64,000 nucleotides of DNA from Clostridia bacterium. GTDB lineage: Bacteria; Bacillota; Clostridia; Oscillospirales; CAG-272. Location of the stretch: contig JAFUOQ010000013.1 of the NCBI GenBank assembly GCA_017472695.1, positions 62,001-126,000 of the forward strand. Direction: 5' to 3'. The translations under genes were made by a program, and so were the position numbers. The notes under the pieces are model-generated. The model was given only the letters and a program-made list of their open reading frames with translations, made no database searches and was not told the DNA's origin. Positions 19,801-26,932 of this stretch are shown here, in pieces (the stretch's first letter is position 1; every line of letters starts with the position of its first letter).

Positions 19801-21264
19801 ACCTTCCTAGGATTTAAAGGAGATAAATCACCTGATATAGACCTTAACTTTTCAGGCGATGTTCAAGGACAAGTTCATAAATACACAGAAGATCTGTTTG
19901 GCGCTGAAAACGTGTTTAGAGCTGGTACCATAAGTGGTATTGCTCCTAAAACATCTTTTGGTTATGTTGCTAAATATATGGACGACCACCAATTAAATGT
20001 AAACAAAGCAGAGGTGCAAAGACTCGTTGAGCTTTGTACTGGTGTAAAAAGAACTACAGGGCAACACCCAGGCGGAATAGTTGTTGTTCCTAAGGAATAT
20101 CAAATATATGATTTCTGTCCTGTTCAGCATCCAGCTGATGATGTTAACTCTGATATTGTTACGACACACTTCACATTTGAATATTTGCACGACACACTTT
20201 TAAAGCTTGACGAGCTTGGACACGATATTCCAACAAAATATAAAATGCTTGAGCTTTACACTAACACATCAGTTTTAGATGTGCCGATGAATGATCCTGA
20301 TGTATATGAGTTATTCTTGTCTACAAAACCATTTGGTGACAAGGATTTATTGAAGGAGCTCAAATGTAGTGTTGGTACATATGGTTTGCCAGAGTTTGGT
20401 ACAAAATTTGTGCAGCAGATGCTTGTTGATGCAAAACCAAAGAATTTCTCCGACCTTTTGCAGATTTCTGGACTTTCTCACGGAACTGACGTATGGCTTG
20501 GAAATGCGCAGGACTTAATTAAAGAGGGCACCTGCACAATTTCAAACGTTGTGGGTACTCGTGATAGCATTATGCTTTATTTAATATATAATGGTCTTGA
20601 AAAGGGCGTCGCCTTTAAGATAATGGAGGACGTACGTAAGGGCAGAGGACTCACCGCGGAATATGAAAAAATTATGCGCGATAATAATATTCCAGATTGG
20701 TATATTTCTTCTTGTAAAAAGATAAAATATATGTTCCCTAAAGCACATGCAGCTGCATATGTAATTTCTGCTATTCGTTTAGGATGGTACAAGGTTCATA
20801 TGCCTATGGAGTTCTATGCCGCATATTTAAGCGTTGCACCTGGCGGCTTTGAATCTACAATGGTTGAAAACGGAAAAAGCGGAATCTTAGCTCGTATTGA
20901 TGAGCTAGAGGCAAAGGGCATGTCAGCGACAGCGAAGGAAAAGGAAACTATTGTTGCCTTGCAAATGGCATATGAATGTTTAGCTCGCGGTATTGAATTC
21001 TTACCAGTTAACTTTATGAAATCCGATTCCACTAAATTTTTACCTGAAAATGGTAAAATTAGATTGCCATTCTCGTCTATTGCTGGTATTGGTGAGAACG
21101 CTTCTTTAAAAATTGCAGAGGCAAGACAAAGCAATGAGGTCTATTCAGTTGAAGACTTCCAACAAAAAACTCGCTTATCAAAAGCAGTAATGGATTTGTT
21201 AGAGAAAAATCACGTGTTTGACGATATGTCTCGCTCAAATCAACTGTCTATGTTCGATTTTTAA
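16873..21264 (+). CDS. polC: DNA polymerase III PolC-type alpha subunit
   Basis: Main replicase of low-GC Gram-positives, carrying polymerase and built-in 3'-5' proofreading. It has 1463 residues. Order seen: N-terminal domain; OB-fold region at about 220-340; PHP start RVELHLHTKMSQ near 356; inserted DEDDh exonuclease beginning FCVFDLETTGL near 441; the rest of PHP; a CPNC...CPHC zinc-like pair near 933-965; polymerase catalytic PDIDLNFSGDVQ near 987; and TGQHPGGIVVVP near 1060. AAAGGAG lies only 3 bases before ATG 16873 and 12 bases before the in-frame ATG 16882, so the exact start is uncertain by three residues. A second alpha subunit, dnaE, is at the right end. Confidence 0.98.
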   Translation: MRYMNLAQRFKKYTPSTEMLSFMDFEVLNTKADVENRIIEVVVSFPYIVSKSTLFRFEQEIKSAYELNQMKIVPSYPPALFNQSYMDELIKEAYREGPISKGFFQDYSVEFSLEKIVIKVPFIRGGIDLLDNGQTGNIISKIINREFGLDIPVYIEQREDYKKNVEMFESQKLNILKHALEEYKASQSAQQAQKEDNTPQRSDFKRSNSFSSDEVSFENNGTTIKCGHTVFDISSKEYVTGGEIEINNVVPIRNLSVGMRNVCVLGTVFEITEKQVKRGTITLINIGITDKDSSIYIKINVPTEKRAEELSYFKNGCSYAIKGNIKIDDFDGEIYLSYTDISKIAIVKRMDNAPEKRVELHLHTKMSQMDATIDPEEIVKLAKEWGHKALAITDHGNVQAFPPVMLASEKVGMKIIYGMEAYFVNDSSKSIYGEKITKFDEEFCVFDLETTGLSNINDKITEIGAVILKNGEIIERYNTFVNPERTIPERIVELTGITDEMVKDARKIDEVLPEFLKFVGNRTLVAHNANFDVGFIRRACNDAGIDFKCTYLDTVALSKFINPELKKHKLNSLADYFNLGEFNHHRACDDAEMLANVLECMLEKLRGEGVYDTAGINHLMNKNADPLTIPSNHQIILVKNKTGLKNLYKLVSHGFLDYYKRHPRIPKSLLVEHREGLIIGSACEAGELFQAILDNRSDDDVEQIAEFYDYLEIQPICNNMFLIAEGKASSVEDLKNLNRRIVQLGEKLGKPVVATCDAHFINKEDEITRKILLSGQKYKDADNDTGIYFRTTEEMLKEFEYLGEEKAYEVVVTNTNKIADMIDYDAIRPFPKGTFTPNMDGAEDDLKNMCWDRAKSMYEFEGQIPEVVSQRLEKELTSIIQNGFAVLYMIAQKLVYYSESLGYLVGSRGSVGSSFVATMAGISEVNPLQPHYRCPNCRYSEFITDGSVGSGFDLPDKNCPHCGTKLAQDGHDIPFETFLGFKGDKSPDIDLNFSGDVQGQVHKYTEDLFGAENVFRAGTISGIAPKTSFGYVAKYMDDHQLNVNKAEVQRLVELCTGVKRTTGQHPGGIVVVPKEYQIYDFCPVQHPADDVNSDIVTTHFTFEYLHDTLLKLDELGHDIPTKYKMLELYTNTSVLDVPMNDPDVYELFLSTKPFGDKDLLKELKCSVGTYGLPEFGTKFVQQMLVDAKPKNFSDLLQISGLSHGTDVWLGNAQDLIKEGTCTISNVVGTRDSIMLYLIYNGLEKGVAFKIMEDVRKGRGLTAEYEKIMRDNNIPDWYISSCKKIKYMFPKAHAAAYVISAIRLGWYKVHMPMEFYAAYLSVAPGGFESTMVENGKSGILARIDELEAKGMSATAKEKETIVALQMAYECLARGIEFLPVNFMKSDSTKFLPENGKIRLPFSSIAGIGENASLKIAEARQSNEVYSVEDFQQKTRLSKAVMDLLEKNHVFDDMSRSNQLSMFDF

Positions 21265-21265
21265 A

Positions 21266-21308
21266 AAATAAAGTAGCCTAGTTACTAAAATAACTTGGCT
21301 ACTTTTTC
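21266..21308. terminator. Bidirectional terminator between polC and the convergent regulator
   Basis: AAAGTAGCC and GGCTACTTT pair, with a second inner stem AGTTA/TAACT, giving a long hairpin with an A-run on the left and a T-run on the right. It serves both convergent genes and extends into the last codons of the minus-strand gene. Confidence 0.85.
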
Positions 21309-22004
21309 TTCTAATTCTTTTAATGTAATAATTCTCAATGCCTCACTAATTACAACGATTTCATTATTGTTATCTAAAATATATTTATCATCAATATCTA
21401 TTATTTTTTCAACCTCGCTAATTGGCGCACTAATATTTTTTGCCTTTCCATAATTAACGACTGCCTTGTTTTCGCCATATTCTATGTATATAGCTCTTTC
21501 TTCCTTTATGAGAGATTTAATAATTAGCTGAAATGGCGTGATTTTTTGAATTTCCATTGGAGTTTTAATGTGATTAGTATTTGTATCAATAAAAAATATT
21601 GCATGACAATGCTTATATAATTGGTTTTGTTTGAACTTTAAAAATGCTATTTGGAGAGAACCACTTGCATCTAATGAACCGTAGTTAGCGGGAAATTCAA
21701 AAAGCATATTTCTTTCACCTACAGCATTTACAGAATAAAATATGAATTTTAAATCATTTTTAATTATAAATACGGAATAATTAACAGGATTAGGAGTTAA
21801 ATAAAGCTTTGGTCTACCAACGGAAGCGAGTTCCTCTTTTGCTCGTGAAATAATTGACTCATCTATCAACTTATAAGCAATTTTCTTTACAGTAATTTCA
21901 GCAATATCAGTTTCCTCAGAAATTTGACTAAGAGTTTTTGGTGCGTCCATAATTGCGCGAAAAATATAAACTGCATTAGATCGTCTTAAATCAAAAAATT
22001 GCAT
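21285..22004 (-). CDS. Winged-helix regulator-like protein of unknown function
   Basis: This 239-residue protein begins with a winged helix-turn-helix at about residues 5-65: TLSQISEETDIAEITVKKIA is a recognition-type helix pair, followed by a wing with ASVGRPKLYL, which resembles the N-terminal DNA-binding part of ROK-family repressors. The remaining 170 residues do not show the ROK sugar-kinase motifs (no DxGxT or CxCGxxGC), so the ligand domain is something else or degenerate. The start is supported by AAGGAGGAG 7 bases upstream. It is divergent from the acyl carrier protein gene and each has its own promoter in the shared 126-base gap, so it may control that gene or itself. I do not recognise the full-length family. 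Confidence 0.6.
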   Translation of the reverse strand: MQFFDLRRSNAVYIFRAIMDAPKTLSQISEETDIAEITVKKIAYKLIDESIISRAKEELASVGRPKLYLTPNPVNYSVFIIKNDLKFIFYSVNAVGERNMLFEFPANYGSLDASGSLQIAFLKFKQNQLYKHCHAIFFIDTNTNHIKTPMEIQKITPFQLIIKSLIKEERAIYIEYGENKAVVNYGKAKNISAPISEVEKIIDIDDKYILDNNNEIVVISEALRIITLKELEEKVAKLF

Positions 22005-22026
22005 ATTTTTCTCCTCCTTTTAGCAA

Positions 22027-22055
22027 ATTATAGATAAAATTAGATTAAAAGTCAA
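22027..22055 (-). promoter_or_regulatory. Promoter of the winged-helix gene
   Basis: On the minus strand TTGACT (22055-22050) and TATAAT (22032-22027) are spaced by 17 bases, 23 bases from the start codon. Confidence 0.75.
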
Positions 22056-22073
22056 GAAATTTAATGAAAAAAC

Positions 22074-22102
22074 TTGAAAAATATTAAATTAACGTATATA
22101 AT
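22074..22102 (+). promoter_or_regulatory. Promoter of the acyl carrier protein gene
   Basis: TTGAAA (22074-22079) and TATAAT (22097-22102) are spaced by 17 bases, ahead of an AAGGAGG ribosome binding site. Confidence 0.75.
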
Positions 22103-22130
22103 GATAATATGACAATAAGGAGGTTGCTCA

Positions 22131-22355
22131 ATGCTCGAGAAAATAATTGAAACTATTGCGTTCCATTCCAAAACTGACATTAAGCTATTGAGTCCTGAAA
22201 CTAATATTCTTGATCTTGATATTGACTCATTGTGTGTTCTAAAAATAATAATGGATATTGAAAATTTATATGGAATAAGATTTGACGACGAGGAAATTGT
22301 TGAATTTAGAACTGCACAGGATATTGAACAAGCAATCCTGAAAAAATATAAATAA
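22131..22355 (+). CDS. Orphan acyl carrier protein
   Basis: A 74-residue phosphopantetheine-binding carrier protein. The motif DLDIDSLCVLKIIMDIE contains the DSL serine (about residue 38) that would carry 4'-phosphopantetheine. Length, acidic character and the predicted helix pattern fit ACP, but the sequence is more divergent than a housekeeping AcpP, which normally reads GADSLD. No fab, plsX or peptide synthetase gene is nearby; it has its own promoter and terminator. It may serve a specialised acylation, or be the main ACP in an unusual place. It could be named acpP only after comparison with the rest of the genome. Confidence 0.85.
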   Translation: MLEKIIETIAFHSKTDIKLLSPETNILDLDIDSLCVLKIIMDIENLYGIRFDDEEIVEFRTAQDIEQAILKKYK

Positions 22356-22366
22356 TTATAAAAATC

Positions 22367-22396
22367 AAAAGCATCGTTCAAAAACGATGCTTTTTT
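22367..22396 (+). terminator. Terminator of the acyl carrier protein gene
   Basis: AAAAGCATCGTT pairs with AACGATGCTTTT around a 4-base loop and ends in TTTTTT. Confidence 0.92.
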
Positions 22397-22405
22397 ATAA
22401 AAAAA

Positions 22406-22447
22406 TTGTCAAATTATGTTGACAAACATATTAGACAAGTGTATAAT
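22406..22447 (+). promoter_or_regulatory. Consensus promoter with two dyads, ahead of the BlaI-type gene
   Basis: TTGACA (22419-22424) and TATAAT (22442-22447) are perfect and 17 bases apart. A 7-bp inverted repeat TTGTCAA/TTGACAA (22406-22425) covers the -35. A second dyad GACAAGTGTA (22434-22443) overlaps the -10 and differs in one base from the TACAnnTGTA half-operator known for BlaI/MecI. Autoregulation is inferred from this. Confidence 0.7.
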
Positions 22448-22481
22448 ATAATAGCGTCACAAAAACGAAAGGAAAATAGAC

Positions 22482-22859
22482 ATGGAAAATATAAGAAAGT
22501 TGCCGGAGGCAGAGTTTGATGTGATGGTCACACTCTGGGAGTGCAAGGACTCCCCCGTAAACACGGCTTATCTTATGGAAAATGTCGGAAAGCAGAAGGG
22601 GTGGAAGGCACCTACTTTAATTTCATTTCTTTCAAGACTAGAGGAGAGAGGCTTTATCCATTCTGAAAAGAAAGGAAAAGAGCGTTATTACTACGTAGAT
22701 GCTATTAGAGAGGAGTATGTACGCGGTATAACTGTCGATTTTTTAAAAAGATATCATTCTGGCTCGTTTGTCAAAATGCTAGATTTGATATATGGAAAGG
22801 ATTCACTTTCATCTAAAGAGCTTGACGAAATGTTGAGATGGTTACAACAGCAGTATTAA
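22482..22859 (+). CDS. BlaI/MecI-family transcriptional repressor
   Basis: A 125-residue winged-helix protein of the BlaI/MecI/CopY family. The N-terminus LPEAEFDVMVTLWE is the family opening, the recognition helix region is KAPTLISFLSRLEERGFI, and the wing is KKGKERYYYVDAI. The C-terminal helices (VKMLDLIYGKDSLSSKELDEM) form the dimerisation part where BlaR1/MecR1 proteases cut. No BlaR1/MecR1 sensor, beta-lactamase or copper transporter is adjacent, so it is an orphan and its targets lie elsewhere. It is monocistronic with a consensus promoter that carries likely operators and is followed by a pair of hairpins. Confidence 0.9.
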   Translation: MENIRKLPEAEFDVMVTLWECKDSPVNTAYLMENVGKQKGWKAPTLISFLSRLEERGFIHSEKKGKERYYYVDAIREEYVRGITVDFLKRYHSGSFVKMLDLIYGKDSLSSKELDEMLRWLQQQY

Positions 22860-22890
22860 TATCTTTCCGACGTTAAAATTCGTTTATTAT

Positions 22891-22917
22891 TTCGGTGAAG
22901 ATTCTTTCTTCACCGAA
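22891..22917 (+). other. Perfect 11-bp hairpin after the BlaI-type gene
   Basis: TTCGGTGAAGA pairs with TCTTCACCGAA around a 5-base loop. It has no strong T-run and lies 24 bases before a proper terminator, so it may stabilise the 3' end. Confidence 0.6.
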
Positions 22918-22940
22918 GTTTCGAATTCCAAAATAATTTT

Positions 22941-22965
22941 GAACCGATTTTCGGTTCTTTTTTTA
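22941..22965 (+). terminator. Terminator after the BlaI-type gene
   Basis: GAACCGA pairs with TCGGTTC around TTT and is followed by eight T residues. Confidence 0.85.
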
Positions 22966-23028
22966 TTTTATCTATTTATTTTTATTGTATTTTATGGTAT
23001 ACTTATTTAAAAAGCCTCGGAGGTGCAT

Positions 23029-23769
23029 ATGAAAAATATTTTTTCTCAACTTTCTGATATGATACATGGTGATGTAGCTGCAATTATTTTATGCGCAGGA
23101 GATTCAACACGCTTTTCTTCTGGTAAAGAAAGCAAACAAATGGTTGAGGTCTTGGGAAAAAGTGTTATAGTTAGAACAATCGAGGCATTTGAAAAATCAC
23201 ACTCTATAAGAGAAATCATTTTAGTAGTTCGCAAGGAAGATACAGCCGAATATAATAAACTGATATGCGATTATGCATTTAAAAAGATATCTTGTATAGT
23301 TGTTGGTGGTGATACACGTCAAATTTCTGCCATGAGAGGCTTCAAGCATGCTTCTGAAAAATCAAATTATGTTGCTTTTCACGACGGTGCACGTTGTCTT
23401 GTAACTCCAGAGATAATTGAATCTGTTGTAAAGACAGCAAAGCAAACAAAAGCTGCAACTGCAGCAACTCATATGTCCGATACTATTAAGGTTGCTGATG
23501 ATGATGGAAATATTGTTAAAACAGTTGATCGTGAGCTATTATGGACTGTACAGACACCACAAATTTTTGAAAAAGATTTATATAGATCATGTATAGAAAA
23601 TGCTATAACCAAGAGTATATCAGCAACTGATGACTGTATGCTTGCTGAGGCATATGGTCAAAGAGTAAAGCTTGTCGAAACAGGCAAGGAAAATATTAAA
23701 ATAACATATAAATCCGATGTTGCTCTTGCCGAGGCAATTTTATCTATCAGAGAGGAGATTGACGAATGA
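23029..23769 (+). CDS. ispD: 2-C-methyl-D-erythritol 4-phosphate cytidylyltransferase
   Basis: Third enzyme of the MEP pathway: CTP plus MEP gives CDP-ME. The nucleotide-binding [17 protein letters not shown] corresponds to the AAGxGxRxG...K loop, with C in the place usually held by [14 protein letters not shown] and the later [23 protein letters not shown] and [10 protein letters not shown] are family blocks. The start is ATG 23029, preceded by CGGAGG at 23018-23023; the alternative GTG at 23023 overlaps that site. Length is 246 residues, about 15 longer than usual at the N-terminus. The last 4 bases overlap ispF, implying coupling. Confidence 0.96.
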   Translation: MKNIFSQLSDMIHGDVAAIILCAGDSTRFSSGKESKQMVEVLGKSVIVRTIEAFEKSHSIREIILVVRKEDTAEYNKLICDYAFKKISCIVVGGDTRQISAMRGFKHASEKSNYVAFHDGARCLVTPEIIESVVKTAKQTKAATAATHMSDTIKVADDDGNIVKTVDRELLWTVQTPQIFEKDLYRSCIENAITKSISATDDCMLAEAYGQRVKLVETGKENIKITYKSDVALAEAILSIREEIDE

Positions 23770-24242
23770 GAATTGGACATGGATATGATGTACATCGCTT
23801 TTGCGATGGTGACCACATAACTATTGGTGGAGTTAAAATCCCTCATTCCCAAACGCTGCTAGCTCACTCTGACGGAGATGTTTTGGCTCATGCGATAGCG
23901 GATTCATTGCTTGGTGCATGCGCGGAGCGTGATATTGGTTATCATTTTCCAGATACAGATCAACAATATAAAGATATTAATAGTATGCTTATTTTGACAA
24001 AAGTAGCTGAAATTCTTGATAAAAAAGGCTATAAAATATCTAATATTGATTCTACTATCGTTGCACAAGCACCCAAAATGCTTCCTTATATTCCTTCTAT
24101 GCAACAAAATATTGCAAGAGCTCTGAAAATCAAAGTGGATCAAGTTAATGTAAAAGCAACTACTGAGGAAAGGCTTGGTTTTACTGGCAGAGAAGAAGGA
24201 ATTAGTGCACACAGTGTTTCCCTAATAATGAACAAAGAGTGA
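23766..24242 (+). CDS. ispF: 2-C-methyl-D-erythritol 2,4-cyclodiphosphate synthase
   Basis: Fifth step of the MEP pathway; it cyclises CDP-ME 2-phosphate to MEcPP with release of CMP. It opens [11 protein letters not shown], supplying metal ligands D8 and H10, then [21 protein letters not shown] and [17 protein letters not shown]. The 158 residues are the standard length. The 4-base overlap with ispD is typical. ispE, which acts between IspD and IspF, is not in the window. Confidence 0.98.
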   Translation: MRIGHGYDVHRFCDGDHITIGGVKIPHSQTLLAHSDGDVLAHAIADSLLGACAERDIGYHFPDTDQQYKDINSMLILTKVAEILDKKGYKISNIDSTIVAQAPKMLPYIPSMQQNIARALKIKVDQVNVKATTEERLGFTGREEGISAHSVSLIMNKE

Positions 24243-24354
24243 GAAATTAATTCCCACATCCGATAGTTTGTTTTCCCTCTCACCCTTCGTTCACGAGCCT
24301 TTCTCTTTATTATAATACACAATACAACATTTTTTGACACAAAAAGGATTAAAT

Positions 24355-25005
24355 ATGAAAACATTAGCGCCATCTATTCTTGCTTCCGATATGTTAAATT
24401 TGGGAGAAGAAATAAAGAAAATTGAAAAATCAGGCTCAAAATATGTCCATGTAGATGTTATGGATGGTTGTTTTGTGCCAAATATAAGCTTTGGTATGCC
24501 AATTATATCAGCTGTACGCAGTTGCACTGATTTAGTTGTTGACGTTCATGCTATGATTGTTGAGCCAGATAGATATATAGATGATTTTGTAAAGTCAGGA
24601 GCAGATATAATTACATTTCATTTAGAAGCTTTGGATAACGAAAGAATAATAAATGCAATAGAAAAAATACATAAATACGGAAAAAAGGTAGGTCTTTCTA
24701 TCAAGCCTAAAACAAATGTAAGTGCGGTATTACAATATTTAAATATGATAGATATGATACTTGTAATGACTGTTGAGCCCGGCTTTGGCGGACAGAAGTT
24801 TATGTGTGATATGATGGATAAGGTTAAATTTTTACGAGAAAAGATCTCTGATTCAAATCTATCTGTTGATATTCAAGTAGATGGTGGAATTAATGATGAA
24901 ACCTTAAAAATCGCAATGGAAAGTGGTGCAAATATCTTTGTTTTAGGTACTGCTTTCTTTAAGAGCAAAGATATAATTGATGCGGAGAAAATGTTAGGTG
25001 AATAA
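24355..25005 (+). CDS. rpe: Ribulose-phosphate 3-epimerase
   Basis: Interconverts ribulose 5-phosphate and xylulose 5-phosphate in the pentose phosphate pathway. The TIM barrel shows LAPSILASDM, HVDVMDGCFVPNISFG with the metal histidine and aspartate, DVHAMIVEP, VEPGFGGQKF and the phosphate-binding VDGGINDET. I use ATG 24355, preceded by AAAAAGGA, which gives 216 residues; an in-frame TTG at 24334 would add seven residues without a ribosome binding site. A TATAAT at 24311-24316 may be its promoter -10, but no good -35 is visible. Confidence 0.97.
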   Translation: MKTLAPSILASDMLNLGEEIKKIEKSGSKYVHVDVMDGCFVPNISFGMPIISAVRSCTDLVVDVHAMIVEPDRYIDDFVKSGADIITFHLEALDNERIINAIEKIHKYGKKVGLSIKPKTNVSAVLQYLNMIDMILVMTVEPGFGGQKFMCDMMDKVKFLREKISDSNLSVDIQVDGGINDETLKIAMESGANIFVLGTAFFKSKDIIDAEKMLGE

Positions 25006-25498
25006 TGAAAAGATTATAATATCCATTTTTTCATGGATAACTGTAATTATAACTATGCTAATTGTTATAAATTTTTCTCTGGAGAATGGTACAAAATCTA
25101 CTAATACAAGTGATAATGTAGTTGACTCAGTTGTCGAGGTTATACCGAATAACAATTCCATGTCGCAAGAGCAGAAGGACAACCTAACACATATAATAAG
25201 AAAAATTGCTCATTTTGGAATTTATATGTTGCTCGGCTTTACAATTATTAATGCATTTAATGTTACAATAAAATGGAAGTATATCTTTTCTCTTGCTGTC
25301 TCAGTTATACTCTCATCCTTGTTTGCAATGTTTGATGAATTTATAATACAGGCATATTCCGCCGGTAGAGTTCCACTTTGGAGCGATGTTATAATTGATT
25401 TTTTTGGAGCTACGGTGGGGGCTTTATTGTTTGTTTCTTTCATTTCAATATATAATTTAATTAAAAAGCAAAACAAGAAAAAGGAAATCCTCAATTAA
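24998..25498 (+). CDS. VanZ-like membrane protein
   Basis: A 166-residue protein of the VanZ-like superfamily. It has an N-terminal membrane helix (about residues 6-28), a linker, then KIAHFGIYMLLGFTIINAFN, a further helix, and WSDVIIDFFGATVGALLFV, the VanZ-type H-F...D...GA pattern. VanZ gives low-level teicoplanin resistance by an unknown mechanism, but most homologues are chromosomal proteins of unknown role, so I do not call this a resistance gene. The start is GTG 24998, overlapping the rpe stop by 8 bases. The stop overlaps the 3' end of the convergent cysteine desulfurase gene by 4 bases. Confidence 0.8.
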   Translation: MNNEKIIISIFSWITVIITMLIVINFSLENGTKSTNTSDNVVDSVVEVIPNNNSMSQEQKDNLTHIIRKIAHFGIYMLLGFTIINAFNVTIKWKYIFSLAVSVILSSLFAMFDEFIIQAYSAGRVPLWSDVIIDFFGATVGALLFVSFISIYNLIKKQNKKKEILN

Positions 25499-25509
25499 GG
25501 ATTTCCTTT
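25480..25509. terminator. Bidirectional terminator embedded in two convergent gene ends
   Basis: A perfect 12-bp stem AAAGGAAATCCT/AGGATTTCCTTT with a 6-base loop lies across the overlapping stop codons of the VanZ-like and cysteine desulfurase genes, flanked by A-rich and T-rich runs. Confidence 0.85.
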
Positions 25510-26631
25510 TGTTATTTCATTTATTGCTTCGTAGAACTGGTTAATCTCATTTCGAGTATTAAAGACGCTAAAGCTAACTCTCACCGCTCCATTTTTTCCT
25601 GTATTTAATTGCTTATGAGCCAAGGGAGAGCAGTGAAAACCACTTCTTACAGCTATGTCTCTATCGTTAAGACATGATGCTACTTTTGATGGTGAACAGT
25701 TATTTACATTAAACATCAATGTATTACCAGAATATTCATTCATTTCATAAAGTGTTATATTCTTATTAGTTTTTAGCAGACTCTTGCAAAGATCATATAA
25801 ATCTTCCTCGTATCTTCTGATTTTTGAAACTTCTATTGCTTTTAGCCATTTTAAAGCCTCTCCCCAAGCCGCAATTACGGGGGTTGACATCGTTCCAGCT
25901 TCAAATTTTTCGGGTAAAAAATCCGGCATGTTTAGCTCTAATGAATTGATTCCCGTTCCACCCTCAATAACATTTCTATATATTTTGTCAGTATTGAAAA
26001 TAACTGCTCCTGACCCCTGTGGACCATATAATCCTTTATGAGATGGAATACATAGCGCATCAATATTCATATTCTTGACGTCAATATCTAGTATTCCTGC
26101 ACTTTGAGCACCATCAACTATAAAACTAATTTCATTTGTTTTGCAGAGAGCTCCTATTTCTTTTATAGGAAGGCGTCTTGAACCAACATTTGAAATGTGA
26201 GTGCAAACCAAAAGAAAGGTATTACTTTTGATTTTATTGTTAATATCTTTAATAATTTCCTCATTCGAACCATTAGTACTAAATGTTTCATAGGTGCATA
26301 GCCTTTGATTTGCAAGCTCTTGAATAGGTCTTATTACAGAATTGTGTTCAATATCGCTAATTAGTACGTGACCTGAATACTTTATCATTGACTTAATAGC
26401 AATGTTTAAAGCATATGTGGTATTATAAGTGAAAACGACGTTTTCTGGATTTGCATTAAAAAGCTCTGCAAGTAAAGAACGCGTTTCATATATTTTTTCT
26501 GCACTTTTAATTGATAAATTATGAGAGCTTCTGCCGGGATTTCCACAATATTTTTTTATACATTTAGATATTTCTTCACTTACGCACAATGGTTTTGGAA
26601 ATGTTGTAGCCGCATTGTCAAGATAAATCAT
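25495..26631 (-). CDS. Cysteine desulfurase family PLP enzyme (class V aminotransferase)
   Basis: PLP-dependent enzyme of the SufS/NifS-like group with 378 residues. It starts MIYLDNAATTFPKP, and the PLP lysine lies in PSHKGLYGPQGSGAVIF (K at about residue 193). DGAQSAGILDIDV supplies the ring-binding aspartate, and the catalytic cysteine is in RSGFHCSPLAH near the C-terminus. It probably removes sulfur (or selenium) from cysteine or selenocysteine. It lies 10 bases downstream of a small DUF3343 protein, a family proposed as a sulfur or selenium carrier, and I infer that the two act together. No iscU or sufBCD gene is adjacent, so the acceptor pathway is unknown. Confidence 0.9.
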   Translation of the reverse strand: MIYLDNAATTFPKPLCVSEEISKCIKKYCGNPGRSSHNLSIKSAEKIYETRSLLAELFNANPENVVFTYNTTYALNIAIKSMIKYSGHVLISDIEHNSVIRPIQELANQRLCTYETFSTNGSNEEIIKDINNKIKSNTFLLVCTHISNVGSRRLPIKEIGALCKTNEISFIVDGAQSAGILDIDVKNMNIDALCIPSHKGLYGPQGSGAVIFNTDKIYRNVIEGGTGINSLELNMPDFLPEKFEAGTMSTPVIAAWGEALKWLKAIEVSKIRRYEEDLYDLCKSLLKTNKNITLYEMNEYSGNTLMFNVNNCSPSKVASCLNDRDIAVRSGFHCSPLAHKQLNTGKNGAVRVSFSVFNTRNEINQFYEAINEITKGNP

Positions 26632-26641
26632 TTTGTTCCCT

Positions 26642-26857
26642 TTAGAGATTAATAATTTGGTTATATTGAATTCTATTTTTTAAAAGAGTATTTTCAGCTG
26701 CATATAGATTTACGCAATCGAATTTTACTCCGTAGGAGCACCCTTTTTTGCTTAAATCTGCATCTAGCTTAATTACGCTTGCATCAATATATGCATTCAA
26801 TAATGCTTTTTTTGCCTTCATTGCTTGTGTCATTGATTTTACAGATGCTACACACAT
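26642..26857 (-). CDS. DUF3343 small protein, putative sulfur/selenium carrier
   Basis: A 71-residue protein. It begins MCVASVKSMTQAMKAKKALLNA, a ferredoxin-like fold opening, and contains SKKGCSYGVKFDC with two cysteines 8 residues apart, matching the DUF3343 pattern of a CxxGv segment. I place the start at ATG 26857 because AAAGGAGG lies 8 bases upstream; a GTG at 26866 overlaps the ribosome binding site. It is directly upstream of the cysteine desulfurase gene. DUF3343 has been described as Se/S carrier-like; the role here is inferred from that and from the neighbour. Confidence 0.78.
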   Translation of the reverse strand: MCVASVKSMTQAMKAKKALLNAYIDASVIKLDADLSKKGCSYGVKFDCVNLYAAENTLLKNRIQYNQIINL

Positions 26858-26898
26858 AATAAGCACCTCCTTTTAACATCTATTATTATTTATATGCA

Positions 26899-26926
26899 AA
26901 AAAGACCGTTTGGTAACGGTCTTTTT
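26899..26926 (-). terminator. Terminator of mgtE
   Basis: AAAAAGACCGTT pairs with AACGGTCTTTTT around a 4-base loop, 7 bases beyond the mgtE stop on the minus strand. Confidence 0.9.
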
Positions 26927-26932
26927 GTGCTA

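Noticed and set aside
22482..22859. Beta-lactam resistance operon
   Set aside because: The repressor is alone; no BlaR1/MecR1 or beta-lactamase gene is adjacent, and PBP1A and the carboxypeptidase here are ordinary wall enzymes.
24998..25498. Glycopeptide resistance gene vanZ
   Set aside because: Only the VanZ-like domain is present. There is no vanHAX or vanRS, and most such domains are unrelated to resistance.
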